DNA from: Chloroflexi bacterium RBG_16_48_8
GTDB lineage: Bacteria; Chloroflexota; Anaerolineae; Anaerolineales; E44-bin32
Length of the DNA: 8,119 bases
Assembly (NCBI GenBank): GCA_001795115.1
Contig: MGNI01000008.1
Coordinates: forward strand, 3,220-11,338
Direction: 5' to 3'
The notes below the pieces were generated by a model, which was not told where the DNA came from, ran no database searches, and worked only from the letters and a program-made list of their open reading frames with translations. Shown piece by piece: positions 1-6,407 of the stretch (positions are counted from its first letter, which is position 1; each line of letters begins with the position of its first letter). Made by a program: the position numbers and the translations under genes.

Positions 1-1957
1 GTAAAGCCTGGATGATTGGCTCGCGGTCTATGGGTATAGAACCCCGTATTCCATCCAAGAGTCGTGATCCACGTACATCAGATATCATTTGGTTTGCGTC
101 ATGCCTGCTTATGGGGGCTACACGGAAGGAAACATCATCGAAAAGTTCAACGAGTGTGCCTCCTAAACCAAACAGTACAACCGCTCCAAAGGTGGGATCA
201 CGTTTCCCGCCCAGGATGAGCTCAATTCCAGATGGCACCATCTCTTGAACCATGATCGAATAGGAGTTTACAGCTAAGCCAAGTTCAGCCGTACGCCGAT
301 GCAAGGTCTCAGCTCCTGCTCGCACACTGAGGGGATCTTCTAACCCCAAAATGACGCCTCCCCAATCCGTTTTATGGCTGATCTCCGTTGATAATAGCTT
401 TAATGCGATAGGAAAACCGATTTCTTCAGCCGCAGAGACGGCTTCTTCTGGAGAATGAGCGATCCTCCACCGTGCGGTTGGAATGTTGTAGGCTTGACAT
501 AGCTTAGAAGCTTGATCGATTGGGACGGAGGATGCATCACCAGATGAAGGTAAGGTTGCCATGGGTGCAAATTTTGAACCAAAGGTAATATCAGCTTTAT
601 CAATGCTCTTAACCCTATTCCATTCCCTTGAACATGCAAGCCCCCGCAGTGCTGTATCGATATCGCTATAAATAGGAAGGCCAATATCTCGCTGCATCTC
701 TCCCGGCTTTGCAGTATCTGCATAGACGCAGAAAGCGATGGGTAGGTTCGTCTCATGAACGATCTCCGCTACGCGATGCCCCAATCGCACTGCCCCCTCT
801 TCTTCGGCATGAGTGTAGGTGTTGATGAGCAAAATAGCATCTGGAGAAAGAGCCCGTAAAGCCTGCTCGACAATTTGTGCATATACATCAAAATCGAAGA
901 TGACACCCAAATCCAGGGGATTTGTCAAGGCAATGACATCCGCTTTAAAGAAGGAGCGAACCGTTTCTGCAAAGGGTTGCGGGAGAGGGGTTAATCGAAA
1001 TCCATGATGTTCTGCCGCATCTGCAGCCGCTACGGCATGACCCCCAGAACGAGAAATGATCACCAGGTCTTTTCCTTGGACTGGAGGTAGCGCCAAGCCT
1101 TGAGCGATGGCAACCATATCTCGGAAACCTTCAGCTCGCAGGATCCCTACCTGTTTGAAGGCTGCATCTACTATGCGGTCATCCGCCGCTAAGGCGGCTG
1201 TATGGGAGAAAGCAACCGACTGACTTGCCTGACTCCGGTTGGCTTTATGGATGATGATGGGTTTGGATGATGTTCGAGCCAGGTCCAACAATCTTCTCCC
1301 CTGGCTGATCGATTCTAGATACAAACATATCATCTGCGTGCCCTGGTCTTCGATCAGGTATTCAAGATAATCCGTTTCATCTAGATCAGCTTTATTTCCG
1401 ATGCTCACGACCTTATTCGCTCCAACTCCCGTTATGCTCAGCATCGCCAAATAGGTGATAGAAACGCCTCCACTTTGGGCGATAATGGAGGCGGCGCCAA
1501 GTTGAGTCAATTCCTTGGTTATGGGGGCAAAGGGTAAACAAACACCGGTTTCAAGGTTAACGACACTGATGCAGTTAGGCCCCACGAGACGCATGTCCCA
1601 TCGTTTGATGATTGTGAGAATTTCCTCTTCCAGGCGTCGACCTTCTTCTGAAAACTCGCTAAAACCACCTGATTCAACCACGACGCGTTGTATGCCTTTT
1701 CGTCCACAAAGGTCAACGAAGCGTGGCACGATGGCAGCAGGCGTTAGAATCACGGCTAAATCGAGATGATCGGGGACTTGATCCAGAGAATCGACAATGG
1801 GGACGCCATATATCTCCCCCGGTTTCCGACCTACTGCATAAAGATCTCCTTGATATTCAAAGGTTTTGAGATTGGCGATAATGTTCCGGGCCAAGTTGTC
1901 TGGCTGTTCTGAAACGCCAATAACAACGATGCTGTTTGGGTAGAAGATGCGCTTCAT
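1..1957 (-). CDS. Acetate/acyl-CoA ligase (ADP-forming), fused alpha-beta subunits, C-terminus cut by window edge
   Basis: This enzyme converts acetyl-CoA (or another acyl-CoA) plus ADP and phosphate to the acid, CoA and ATP in the cytoplasm, a substrate-level phosphorylation step of fermentation. The frame stays open for 652 codons from ATG 1957 to the edge; full fused enzymes have about 700 residues, so roughly 50 are missing. The N-terminus, FYPNSIVVIGVS (about 5-16), is the Rossmann CoA-binding domain. VGPNC (about 125-129) and AQSGG (about 160-164) are succinyl-CoA-ligase-like motifs. SHTAALA (about 251-257) carries the alpha-type phosphohistidine. The ATP-grasp half follows, with ALKLLSTEISHKTDWGGV (about 518-535), which holds the second phosphohistidine, and GLGG (about 597-600). 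An AGGAGG lies 14 bases before ATG 1957, which is long spacing. The frame stays open for more than 50 codons further upstream (ATG at 2113), but the family normally begins at this ATG. Substrate preference cannot be read from sequence. Confidence 0.95.
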   Translation of the reverse strand, partial: MKRIFYPNSIVVIGVSEQPDNLARNIIANLKTFEYQGDLYAVGRKPGEIYGVPIVDSLDQVPDHLDLAVILTPAAIVPRFVDLCGRKGIQRVVVESGGFSEFSEEGRRLEEEILTIIKRWDMRLVGPNCISVVNLETGVCLPFAPITKELTQLGAASIIAQSGGVSITYLAMLSITGVGANKVVSIGNKADLDETDYLEYLIEDQGTQMICLYLESISQGRRLLDLARTSSKPIIIHKANRSQASQSVAFSHTAALAADDRIVDAAFKQVGILRAEGFRDMVAIAQGLALPPVQGKDLVIISRSGGHAVAAADAAEHHGFRLTPLPQPFAETVRSFFKADVIALTNPLDLGVIFDFDVYAQIVEQALRALSPDAILLINTYTHAEEEGAVRLGHRVAEIVHETNLPIAFCVYADTAKPGEMQRDIGLPIYSDIDTALRGLACSREWNRVKSIDKADITFGSKFAPMATLPSSGDASSVPIDQASKLCQAYNIPTARWRIAHSPEEAVSAAEEIGFPIALKLLSTEISHKTDWGGVILGLEDPLSVRAGAETLHRRTAELGLAVNSYSIMVQEMVPSGIELILGGKRDPTFGAVVLFGLGGTLVELFDDVSFRVAPISRHDANQMISDVRGSRLLDGIRGSIPIDREPIIQAL

Positions 1958-1964
1958 AAACTGC

Positions 1965-2162
1965 CTAAATCCCTCCTGTATGAATCGCTTGATTGTAATC
2001 CCTTCTTTCGAAAAGACAATGAGTTGCACGGGTCGGACACGATTCGACAAATGCGCATCCTGTCCTTCTAAGGTGAGCATGATGGCGACGTGGAGCACTA
2101 TAACTACCCACATCTTCCTCAGCCTCAATATCAAAGCGAGTATTCACCTTCGCCAATTTCAT
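1965..2162 (-). pseudogene. Possible degenerate ferredoxin-like remnant upstream of the ADP-forming synthetase
   Basis: A 65-codon frame opens with MKLAKVNTRFDIEAEEDVGS. This resembles the start of small 4Fe-4S proteins, MKLxKVxxxxCIGCxxCExxCS, with the cysteine codons replaced or lost. Immediately afterwards the family-like text seems to continue in a different frame, the one shared with the synthetase: LTLEGQDAHLSNRVRP...SKEGI (within 2113-1958). Ferredoxins of this sort often read CSLxxEGxxxxxLSRIRVxxxxxEGI. The first frame itself contains a CxxxxxCPT stretch that also looks ferredoxin-like, so one of the two resemblances must be chance. No intact iron-sulfur motif remains and no good ribosome binding site is visible. 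The idea of a frameshifted relic is an inference. The region could equally be non-coding. Confidence 0.22.
1972..1977 (-). promoter_or_regulatory. Shine-Dalgarno AGGAGG of the synthetase
   Basis: A perfect AGGAGG (minus strand) ends 14 bases before ATG 1957. The spacing is longer than the usual 5-10, but no other standard start lies between it and the family-typical N-terminus. It therefore supports ATG 1957 over the upstream in-frame ATG at 2113. Confidence 0.5.
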
Positions 2163-2410
2163 GCTTATCACTATCGGTATAATTCCTGTCAATCACGGTC
2201 GTGTTGAGTCCGTGCTTGTAAGCACCCTGAATATTCTTGTGATCGTCACGATACAGGCTTTCGACGCATGCGGACCAATCGGCAAGTGAACAGTTTTTCC
2301 CTGCTTCGTCGTCCGAGGGTGAAGAAGGCATTCCGCTTCCCCATCGTTTCGATCTGCCTTTTCACAACAGACGGATTAAAATATGCGGATGAGGGCCGGA
2401 GACCATACTC

Positions 2411-3334
2411 ATGCATGGGGATCTTCCATTGACACAGATGCGCGATACTGCAACATCCTTGTTTCAGGAGGCGGTAAAGACAAGCTTGGACCTTTTCAAG
2501 ATTATGGTGCCAATGAGTATTTTGGTGAGGATCCTAAAAGTTCTTGGCCTTACTGAATATCTGGGTTATGCGCTTCGTCCCGTGATGGAACTGATGGGAT
2601 TGCCGGGAAGCATGGGCATGGTTTGGGCTGCTGCTATGACGAATTTCTATGCCGGTGTGGCTGCCTTTGCCTCTCTGGTTCCGGATGCAGCTCTCACAGT
2701 TGCTCAGGTCACTGTCCTTACATGCGTCATGCTTGTTGCTCACAGTATCCCCGTTGAACTTCGGATCGCTCAGAAGGCGGGGACGCGTATGGGAGCAATG
2801 GCGATGATCCGAATCGGTGGAGCTTTCATATTGGGCTGGGGTTTATTTCGGTTTTATCAAATGACCGGTTTCTTGCAGGAGAGTTCCATAGCGATTTGGT
2901 CAACCTTGCAGGAGGAGGTGACATGGGCCGAATGGGCGATAAGTGAAATTCGAAGTTTGTTGATGATATTCTTGATCGTGTTGGTATTGTTGTTTCTCAT
3001 GAAGTTGTTGTGGAAAACAAAGGTTATCGCTTTACTCACTCGAATCTTAGAGCCCGTCCTTCGTACACTTGGGATGAGTGCCAAGGCTGCACCCATTGCT
3101 ATTGTGGGGATGACAATGGGGCTGACGTATGGAGGAGGCTTGATACTTCAGGAGTCTCGTTCTGGAGTTTTGGATAAAAAGGATGTGTTTGCCACATTGA
3201 CATTGATGGGCTTATCACACGGCTTGATCGAGGATACCCTCTTCATGCTGGCACTTGGGGGTCATCTATCAGGTTACTTTGGGGTCGTCTGCTCTTCACT
3301 TTTCTTGTGGTCTTCACTGTCGGGAAGGCGCTAA
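2411..3334 (+). CDS. Gate-domain (nucleoside-recognition family) integral membrane protein, C-terminus frameshifted
   Basis: This is a polytopic membrane protein with two Gate-type repeats (family of SpoIIM-associated SpmA/SpmB and nucleoside-transporter cores). The exact substrate is unknown. Repeat one spans about residues 23-148: TSLDLFKIMVPMSILVRILK, then GLPGSMGM and LVAHSIPVELRIAQKAG. A hydrophilic stretch and a strongly hydrophobic helix (about 182-200) lead to repeat two, with GLTYGGGLILQESRSG (about 237-252) and LSHGLIEDTLFMLALGGHLSG (268-288), the most diagnostic segment. GGAG at 2398-2401, nine bases before ATG 2411, supports this start; ATG 2438 (MRDTATSLF) is the alternative and closer to typical family starts. 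After Gly288 the protein turns into an atypical YFGVVCSSLF... ending, while the expected ending continues in another frame (see the 3272-3381 entry). The intact protein would have about 323 residues rather than 307. No partner gene is adjacent on this strand. Confidence 0.85.
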   Translation: MHGDLPLTQMRDTATSLFQEAVKTSLDLFKIMVPMSILVRILKVLGLTEYLGYALRPVMELMGLPGSMGMVWAAAMTNFYAGVAAFASLVPDAALTVAQVTVLTCVMLVAHSIPVELRIAQKAGTRMGAMAMIRIGGAFILGWGLFRFYQMTGFLQESSIAIWSTLQEEVTWAEWAISEIRSLLMIFLIVLVLLFLMKLLWKTKVIALLTRILEPVLRTLGMSAKAAPIAIVGMTMGLTYGGGLILQESRSGVLDKKDVFATLTLMGLSHGLIEDTLFMLALGGHLSGYFGVVCSSLFLWSSLSGRR

Positions 3335-3381
3335 ATGCTCTTCCTAAGAGGACACTAGATCGGTTTTTCATTCGGGAATAA
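3272..3381 (+). other. Out-of-frame C-terminal segment of the Gate protein (one-base frameshift)
   Basis: From TGG at 3280 a second frame reads WGRLLFTFLVVFTVGKALN and on to IRE, stopping at TAA 3379-3381. Gate proteins typically close with LSG, a short link, WGRLLF and a final membrane helix, so this is the expected C-terminus joined to the main frame at GGT 3272. One extra base near 3275-3280 (for example TAC CTT TGG in place of TAC TTT GGG) would restore a protein of about 323 residues. It is either a true deletion or a sequencing/assembly error. Programmed -1 slippage at C-TTT-GGG is unlikely because the site is not a canonical heptamer. Confidence 0.75.
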
Positions 3382-3494
3382 AAGGAGATGAATTGTTGGA
3401 TCATCCTCTCCAATGGAGGCTTTGCAGGAGATAGCTCTATACAAATCGCCTTTGAAATTTAGACTTAATAGATAGACTTTCCTAAGCAAAGAAT

Positions 3495-3515
3495 AGGAGG
3501 GATTCTAATCCTCCT
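3495..3515 (-). terminator. Hairpin between convergent genes, possible terminator
   Basis: AGGAGG (3495-3500) and CCTCCT (3510-3515) form an inverted repeat, which can extend to about 8 pairs on the minus strand with one bulged C and a TAGA loop. It lies 35 bases beyond the stop of the DUF5667 gene and is followed on that strand by ATTCTTTGC, only a weak T-rich run. It also lies beyond the Gate gene, where no T tract follows. Position suits a terminator for the sigma/DUF5667 operon, but the poor T tract keeps confidence low. Confidence 0.4.
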
Positions 3516-3549
3516 TCGTGGTGATTAAAGATAACCTGAACGCCTTTCG

Positions 3550-4719
3550 TTATTCGGCTATGTGAGTTCCTATAGAGGTTTTAGGAATGGGAGTATTCGT
3601 TGGGGTAGGTGTAAGTGTGGGTGTGGGCGTGGGCGTTTTCGTTTGGGTAGGAGTACCAGTGGTTAGCACAGGAGTAGGAGTAGCAGTGGTTGGCACAGGG
3701 GTTGGAGTTCCGTAGGGAGGGTTCGCTTGCATGGGTGTCTGTGTGGAAACATAGAATTCCGTTGCAGTAGGTACGATGAAACTTCCCGGCGTTTCTGTAG
3801 CAGGTGGAGGTCTATAGGTGGCAGGGACAGTAGGTGGCGGATAGGTTGGAGTCCTTCCAGCAGGGGTTTCGGGTTCAAATACCAAAGGTTCAGGCGTATT
3901 CTGTGCGACAGGTTCATGAGTAGGGACTGGAGATATGACAAATTTTCGGATCCTCTCAACATCCTCGATTGTACCGTGAAAGGCAACCTCAAGTTCAACG
4001 GGAGCGGTTTTAATTAACTCCTGAAGCGTTTTCTTATGCGCAGCTATTGCGTCACTGGTTTCAATAACGAGAGGGCTGACATCCGCACCCGTGGCCTGTG
4101 CCTCCCTGAGTAATGGAGCTGTGGCAAAGATTTGCTCTTTGTATTCTGCCAGGGCCGGAATAAGATTTTCAGTATCTCCTTGTATGACAAGCTCGATGAC
4201 CTCTTCCATTCGTTCATCCGCGAATTGTAGATGCAGCCGGACTGTAGCTTGAATATCCTTCTCGAAATGGATACGGGTCTGCTCGATGGCCCGATCCACT
4301 TGAAAGAGGAGTTCACCTGGTCTAGCATTATCCGCTGCATAGGCAATGCCACTACCCATGCCGATGATGAGGGATAGGAGAAGAACTGGAATCAGGCTTC
4401 CCGCCAAGCGCATGCGAGGAGGAGTTGTTACTGCCCTCTGTTGAGTAGGAGAGGAATGAAAGGTTTTATTCATCCAAGGGGATCTTCGACTGGATTGCAG
4501 GCGCTTACGCATACGAGTTTGCGCATTGTTTTGGAAAGTTGCAGAGGGTTTAAATCTACTGGCCTGGCGCAATCGCAATGCTATTCGTAACATAGGTTCA
4601 AGTTCTGTCCGGTATGAATCATACCGATTGAGACACTTGTTTACTGTCCAGCCTTTCTCTTCAATAGACTGGATGCACTTCGTGAGGATGTGATCAAGCT
4701 TGTTGGCTTCATTAAACAT
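3550..4719 (-). CDS. DUF5667-type membrane protein, probable anti-sigma/sensor partner of the ECF sigma factor, with Thr/Pro-rich tail
   Basis: The 389-residue protein has an N-terminal cytoplasmic part (about 1-100). Its first 55 residues, LDHILTKCIQSIEEKGWTV then ELEPMLRIALRLRQAS, resemble the N-terminal domain usual in Chloroflexota DUF5667 proteins. One membrane helix follows (about 104-129, LAGSLIPVLLLSLIIGMGSG). The outside part begins DNARPGELLFQVDRAIEQTR (131-150), typical of DUF5667, and continues as amphipathic helices to about 260. Residues 264-380 are a disordered Pro/Thr tail ending in runs of TPTPT. The ATG overlaps the sigma gene by 8 bases (ATGTTTAA, the sigma stop inside), and GGGGGAT precedes it within the sigma coding region, so translation is probably coupled. 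The role as membrane-bound regulator of that sigma factor is inferred from topology and coupling. No zinc-finger HxxxCxxC anti-sigma motif is present. Confidence 0.92.
   Translation of the reverse strand: MFNEANKLDHILTKCIQSIEEKGWTVNKCLNRYDSYRTELEPMLRIALRLRQASRFKPSATFQNNAQTRMRKRLQSSRRSPWMNKTFHSSPTQQRAVTTPPRMRLAGSLIPVLLLSLIIGMGSGIAYAADNARPGELLFQVDRAIEQTRIHFEKDIQATVRLHLQFADERMEEVIELVIQGDTENLIPALAEYKEQIFATAPLLREAQATGADVSPLVIETSDAIAAHKKTLQELIKTAPVELEVAFHGTIEDVERIRKFVISPVPTHEPVAQNTPEPLVFEPETPAGRTPTYPPPTVPATYRPPPATETPGSFIVPTATEFYVSTQTPMQANPPYGTPTPVPTTATPTPVLTTGTPTQTKTPTPTPTLTPTPTNTPIPKTSIGTHIAE
3590..3720 (-). repeat. Low-complexity Thr/Pro codon repeats in the DUF5667 gene
   Basis: On the plus strand this reads as iterated GTGTGGGTGTGGGCGTGGGCG-type units, encoding alternating Pro-Thr in the protein tail (about residues 333-376). 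The repeats are short and imperfect. Such tracts vary in length by slippage and are also hard to assemble. The tail probably forms an extended, wall-spanning or glycosylated spacer (inference). Confidence 0.7.
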
Positions 4720-5278
4720 TTACGATCCCCCTACGAGACAGTAAAGCACGTAAAGTTTTAAGTGCACGATGTTGTATGACACGTGAGGCTGTCTGGCTTT
4801 TGCCGATGATGGCAGCGATCTCCCGATGAGATAAGCCTTCCACAAAGCGAAGCAGGATGACTTGCTGGTCTAAGCTATCCAATTGCCTAACTGCTTTTGC
4901 TAACATCTCCCATTCCTGCTTTCGCCCAACTATTCGCTCTGGCAATTCTGACGAATCCGAATGACGTGCTAATTCCTCCTCAGAAATCGATACAGGATTT
5001 CGCCTGCGATATTGATCCACGAGAAGGTTGTGTGCAATGCGATACAACCAACTGGTGAATGGATTTTGACCAAGCTTGAAATTTGGGAGTGCTTCCCAGG
5101 TTTTTACAAATACCTCCTCAGCCATATCTTCCGCTTGTGCTTCGTCTCCTACACGAAAATAAATGTAACGATAGATTTTCTCCAAATGCCGGAGATAGAG
5201 AGTCTCGAAAGCTTCCGAATCTCCCTCGATCGCTAATTCGATGAGAGCCCTATCCTTCGGATCATCTTGCCGGTTCAC
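4712..5278 (-). CDS. ECF-type RNA polymerase sigma factor (sigma-70 family)
   Basis: This 188-residue group 4 sigma factor directs RNA polymerase to a dedicated promoter set. Region 2 spans about residues 19-92: GDSEAFETLYLRHLEKIYRYIYFRVGD, then AEDMAEEVFVKTWEALPNF and NPFTSWLYRIAHNLLVDQYRR, the core-binding and -10 recognition helices. Region 4 spans about 124-180, with LDSLDQQVILLRFVEGLSHREIAAIIG and a helix-turn-helix around 148-174, for -35 recognition. No region 1 or 3 is present, as expected for ECF factors. The start is GTG at 5278: it is the first standard start after an in-frame TAA, gives the normal ECF length, and has GAGG 12 bases upstream. Nearby ATGs are lacking. It is co-transcribed with, and overlaps by 8 bases, the DUF5667 membrane protein, its likely regulator. 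Its target promoters are unknown; autoregulation is common in such pairs. Confidence 0.97.
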   Translation of the reverse strand: MNRQDDPKDRALIELAIEGDSEAFETLYLRHLEKIYRYIYFRVGDEAQAEDMAEEVFVKTWEALPNFKLGQNPFTSWLYRIAHNLLVDQYRRRNPVSISEEELARHSDSSELPERIVGRKQEWEMLAKAVRQLDSLDQQVILLRFVEGLSHREIAAIIGKSQTASRVIQHRALKTLRALLSRRGIVNV

Positions 5279-5673
5279 GGTTAGGGCTATCCTCAGCAGT
5301 TAAAACGTATTTAAACATGCATTGTTTCAAAAATTTACCATCCCTTAATGAGCAACTGATGGAAATTATAGCCTGATTAGTTGAAGAAGGGACATAGGGG
5401 CAAAAAAAGAGTAATCCAACATTCAAAAAAAGAAGAGTGTTTATAACAGAATAGGTATATTTCTGAGGAGGTTGTCTACTTAGATTCGTTACAGCCAATA
5501 CAAGGATCTGGGTATGGATTGTGAAAGATGGGTATATCTTCGAGACAGAAAAATACCTGGCGTTATGACAACGGTATCGGGGGATGGGTACTTCATTCTA
5601 AAGCAGTATCTATTTCAACAACATCAACACCATGAAACATCCCTCCTCTTGCCTTCTCCGAATTTAGTGTGGG
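5279..5673. other. Non-coding stretch upstream of the sigma operon
   Basis: There is no gene I can support here. A 78-codon minus frame (5498-5262) overlaps the sigma start in another frame and resembles no known protein; a 70-codon plus frame (5514-5726) runs antisense into the next gene and looks like chance. The part near 5300-5460 is AT-rich and probably holds the promoter of the sigma/DUF5667 operon. Confidence 0.55.
5365..5370 (-). promoter_or_regulatory. Possible -10 box (TATAAT) of the sigma/DUF5667 operon
   Basis: A perfect TATAAT on the minus strand lies about 86 bases upstream of the sigma GTG. At 16-18 bases upstream the hexamers are TCCCTT, GTCCCT or TGTCCC, none close to TTGACA. 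This could be a housekeeping -10 with a weak or activator-dependent -35, or simply chance in AT-rich DNA. Confidence 0.28.
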
Positions 5674-5889
5674 CTAAGAATTGCAGGAATTTTCCGTCCC
5701 TTTCAACCCTTTGGCTCGACGTTTGATCCGTTTCCATAGATCAGGCGGAGGGTCGATATTTGCCAGGATCTTATGGACCCATTCGCGAATGAGTTGATCA
5801 AGCTCCTCCAGGGTTAGACTGGATTCCTTCAATTCTTGTGTAATGCCATTAAATGGTTGTATTTTTACAATTCTGGAATCTTCAGGCAT
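5674..5889 (-). CDS. Small hypothetical protein, 71 residues
   Basis: I do not recognise a family. The protein is hydrophilic and predicted mostly helical, with an acidic middle (SSLTLEELDQLIREWVHKIL, about 24-43) and a strongly basic end (DPPPDLWKRIKRRAKGLKG, about 46-64). It has no cysteine pair, signal peptide or membrane segment. A good AGGAG lies nine bases before the ATG, the main reason for accepting it as a real gene. It stands alone on the minus strand, about 400 bases upstream of the sigma operon and downstream of the response-regulator remnant. The basic PPPDLWKRIKRRA end could bind nucleic acid or a protein partner, but nothing in the sequence proves this. A chance frame is possible. 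Confidence 0.55.
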   Translation of the reverse strand: MPEDSRIVKIQPFNGITQELKESSLTLEELDQLIREWVHKILANIDPPPDLWKRIKRRAKGLKGTENSCNS

Positions 5890-5898
5890 GATCCGATA

Positions 5899-5903
5899 CT
5901 CCT
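5899..5903 (-). promoter_or_regulatory. Ribosome binding site AGGAG of the 71-residue gene
   Basis: AGGAG on the minus strand, nine bases before ATG 5889, is the best evidence that this short frame is translated and fixes its start. Confidence 0.55.
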
Positions 5904-6027
5904 AAAAAATGAGAGGATCACAAGTGGGATCGTCAAGGTTGTTTCCATACACTCACGGAAAATCTATGGAAAAGGATCAATATCAACCTGACCGGTCTTA
6001 TTAACGAATACCCCTTAACTCTCTTCT

Positions 6028-6043
6028 TGGTTCTATCGAACCA
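6028..6043. repeat. Perfect inverted repeat TGGTTC-TATC-GAACCA
   Basis: Two 6-base arms are separated by TATC. No T tract follows on either strand, so it is not an obvious terminator. The outer CTC...GAG may extend the stem with a bulge. A second GAACC lies at 6051-6055. It could be a dimeric regulator site or a small RNA stem. It vaguely recalls a tRNA T-arm but no tRNA body surrounds it. Confidence 0.4.
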
Positions 6044-6189
6044 GAGTTTGGAACCGATAAAAGTTACAAATTGCCTAAGGTGTTGTTGAAAAGGATAGGG
6101 GTGCAGTGAGTGGTTTTTTGGACCAATACCTTAAGGGTTATCGAAGCTCTTCAGGTGAAGAAAGGTTTCATTGGTTATTTATAGGCTGG

Positions 6190-6312
6190 CTAGCGAGTAT
6201 TCCCTGCCTCGATCACTTGGAACCCAGCCCGTTTAAGGTTCAACGAAATAGTCTCTGAAATGTTTGACCCATCCTCAACAACAAGAATCTCTTTTTCTGC
6301 CATCTTCTTCAT
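6190..6312 (-). pseudogene. Truncated response-regulator receiver domain
   Basis: The 40 codons from ATG 6312 (or 37 from ATG 6303) read MAEKEILVVEDGSNISETIS, then LNLKRAGFQVIEAGNTR and TAG. This matches the first third of a CheY-like receiver: strand beta1 (EILVVED, with the acidic residues that hold magnesium), helix alpha1 (SNISETISLNLKRAG) and strand beta2 (FQVIEA). The phosphoacceptor Asp, the Thr/Ser and Lys motifs and any DNA-binding domain are absent. The stop may be a nonsense change (CAG to TAG), but further stops follow in the same frame and no continuation is recognisable, so more has been lost. No strong ribosome binding site is visible: an AGGAG lies about 19 bases before ATG 6312. 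It is divergent from msrP, where two-component regulators of methionine sulfoxide repair are found in some bacteria. A phosphorylatable product is excluded. Confidence 0.62.
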
Positions 6313-6364
6313 CTTATAAGAGCTTAATGGATTCTCCTGACGATCTGGAAAGAAAAGATAACGA

Positions 6365-6407
6365 AAGGATTACGAAGGATTCTTTTATGTAAGGAATCGG
6401 TAAGGAC
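6365..6407 (+). promoter_or_regulatory. Phased AAGGA direct repeats upstream of msrP, possible regulator site
   Basis: AAGGA occurs at 6365, 6375, 6391 and 6402, as two pairs with 10- and 11-base periods (AAAGGATTAC/GAAGGATTCT and TAAGGAATCG/GTAAGGACTT). Direct repeats one helical turn apart are typical of OmpR-family response-regulator sites. They lie in the divergent gap between the response-regulator remnant and msrP. Binding is an inference; chance repetition in purine-rich DNA is possible. Confidence 0.3.

Larger units (their letters stand above)
1958..2410. other. Intergenic/unresolved stretch between divergent synthetase and Gate gene
   Basis: Apart from the possible ferredoxin relic, I find no convincing gene here. 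A 66-codon minus-strand frame (2331-2131) has only a weak GGAAGCGGA before its ATG, overlaps the relic frame, and matches no family I know. The two flanking genes are divergent, so promoters for both should lie here, but I could not find a well-spaced -35/-10 pair. A plus-strand TATAAT at 2178-2183 has no acceptable -35 partner. Confidence 0.5.
5890..6189. other. Gene-free stretch with short inverted repeats
   Basis: I see no coding frame with start signals. The stretch holds the AGGAG of the 71-residue gene (5899-5903), the hairpin at 6028-6043, a CCTTAAGG palindrome near 6130, and TCTTC-AGGT-GAAGA near 6149-6162. I searched it for the continuation of the response-regulator receiver domain on the minus strand and found no recognisable phosphoacceptor segment in any frame. 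Confidence 0.5.

Noticed and set aside
2131..2331. 66-codon minus frame upstream of the synthetase
   Set aside because: Weak start signal, overlaps the relic frame, no recognisable motif; listed only as part of the unresolved stretch.
3278..3284. Programmed -1 frameshift at CTTTGGG in the Gate gene
   Set aside because: It is not a proper X-XXY-YYZ heptamer in the reading frame and no such recoding is known to me in this family; an indel is simpler.
3404..3418. CCTCTCCAATGGAGG as a terminator for the Gate gene
   Set aside because: The stem is only four strong pairs with a 3-base loop and no T tract follows.
5262..5498. 78-codon minus frame with a hydrophobic segment upstream of the sigma gene
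   Set aside because: No good start signal, overlaps the sigma start in another frame and the putative promoter; composition fits AT-rich non-coding DNA.
6025..6046. tRNA T-arm-like sequence around TTGGTTC...GAACCA
   Set aside because: No acceptor, D or anticodon arms can be built from the flanks; it is only a short inverted repeat.
6125..6150. Possible response-regulator C-terminal GxGY-like relic on the minus strand
   Set aside because: Only a three-residue GIG match between stop codons; far too short to support a winged-helix remnant.
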